A stretch of DNA of 64,000 nucleotides, taken from NCBI RefSeq assembly GCF_030433685.1, contig NZ_JAROCF010000001.1, positions 1,612,001 to 1,676,000 on the forward strand, read 5' to 3'. The position numbers were made by a program, and so were the translations under genes. Shown piece after piece: positions 63,526 to 64,000 of the stretch. Within the stretch, counting starts at the first letter, position 1. Each line of letters begins with the position of its first letter. The notes beneath the pieces are model-generated. The model saw only the letters and a program-made list of their open reading frames with translations. It had not been told where the DNA came from and searched no databases. The DNA comes from Leifsonia williamsii. Its GTDB lineage: Bacteria > Actinomycetota > Actinomycetes > Actinomycetales > Microbacteriaceae.

Positions 63526-64000
63526 TGGCCGACTACGTCGTCGCCATCGATCAGGGCACGACCAGCACCCGGGCGATCATCTTCGACAAGTCCGGGTCGA
63601 TTGTCTCGACCGGACAGCTGGAGCACGAGCAGATCTTCCCGCGGGCCGGCTGGGTCGAGCACAACCCGGTCGAGATCTGGAACAACACCCGCGAGGTCAT
63701 CGGCCAGGCGCTCTCCAAGGCCGACCTCACCCGCCACGACATCGCCGCCGTGGGCATCACCAACCAGCGCGAGACCGCGGTGGTCTGGGACAAGAACACC
63801 GGCGAGCCGGTGTACAACGCCATCGTCTGGCAGGACACCCGCACCCAGCCGATCGTCGACCGCCTGGCGGCGGACGGCGGCACCGAGCGCTTCAAGGACA
63901 TCGTCGGCCTCCCGCTGGCGACGTACTTCTCCGGCACCAAGATCGTCTGGATCCTGGAGAACGTCGAGGGCGCCCGCGAGCGCGCCGAGGCGGGCGACCT
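63526..64000 (+). CDS. glpK: Glycerol kinase, N-terminal part, cut by window edge
   Basis: FGGY family kinase that phosphorylates glycerol to glycerol-3-phosphate. About 158 codons visible. [20 protein letters not shown] (phosphate 1 motif), [24 protein letters not shown] and [13 protein letters not shown] are characteristic. The ATG at 63526 follows AAAGGAGTC. Closes the glpD-glpF-glpK order. Confidence 0.96.

Overview
High-GC, gene-dense chromosomal DNA with actinobacterial hallmarks: a 6C RNA beside a Tad locus, many GTG starts, 4-base ATGA/GTGA gene overlaps, apparently leaderless genes and actinobacterial gene neighbourhoods. Protein style suggests Microbacteriaceae, possibly a Leifsonia relative; this is inference from sequence, not a database match. 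No phage, insertion sequence, CRISPR array or replication origin was seen. Both window edges cut a gene: a class A penicillin-binding protein at the left and glpK at the right.

Layout. 1-3.8 kb: cell-wall transglycosylase, DUF4177-like protein, RidA, acetyl-CoA synthetase. 3.9-7.3 kb: a 6C RNA followed by a compact Tad pilus locus (ATPase, fused TadB-TadC, Flp-like pilin, TadE, and a TadE-like gene with no stop codon of its own). 7.4-14.9 kb: a small antisense gene, topA-tmk-holB and an exported tripeptidyl-peptidase-like lipoprotein, then a TetR regulator. 15-20.7 kb: tRNA-Thr, an ECF sigma factor with a membrane partner, PBP4, nicotinamidase and an unknown exported protein. 20.8-27.4 kb: an MMPL transporter, a hydrolase and an aldehyde dehydrogenase/thiolase/SDR operon. 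27.4-41.3 kb: one long operon (FHA protein, Ser/Thr kinase, 1927-residue Ig/FN3 surface protein, MoxR, DUF58, transglutaminase-fold protein). 41.3-44.8 kb: a RamB-like regulator divergent from PEP carboxykinase. 44.8-51.6 kb: ABC exporters and an MFS carrier. 51.6-53.9 kb: a small ArsR-led operon. 54-57.7 kb: FMN-riboswitch-controlled ribD-ribE-ribBA-ribH. 57.8-64 kb: a sorted surface protein and a SorC-regulated glycerol regulon (glpD, glpF, glpK).

How the parts connect. Acetyl-CoA synthetase, the RamB-like regulator/PEPCK pair and the glycerol regulon all serve carbon entry into central metabolism and gluconeogenesis. The glycerol genes share an inverted repeat, and the PEPCK/regulator intergenic region holds a perfect 20-bp palindrome, so both regulatory circuits can be read from the DNA. 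The 27-41 kb operon looks like a membrane-spanning phosphorylation-linked envelope complex: FHA reader, kinase with extracytoplasmic domain, giant extracellular protein, MoxR/DUF58 chaperone pair, and a transglutaminase-fold protein that appears to have lost its whole catalytic triad.

The most unusual observations are: the TadE-like gene whose frame stays open through an opposing gene into topA; the apparently dead transglutaminase; the TadB-TadC fusion; a long intergenic palindrome family sharing the core GCCGAGTACGC; and the two operator sets named above.
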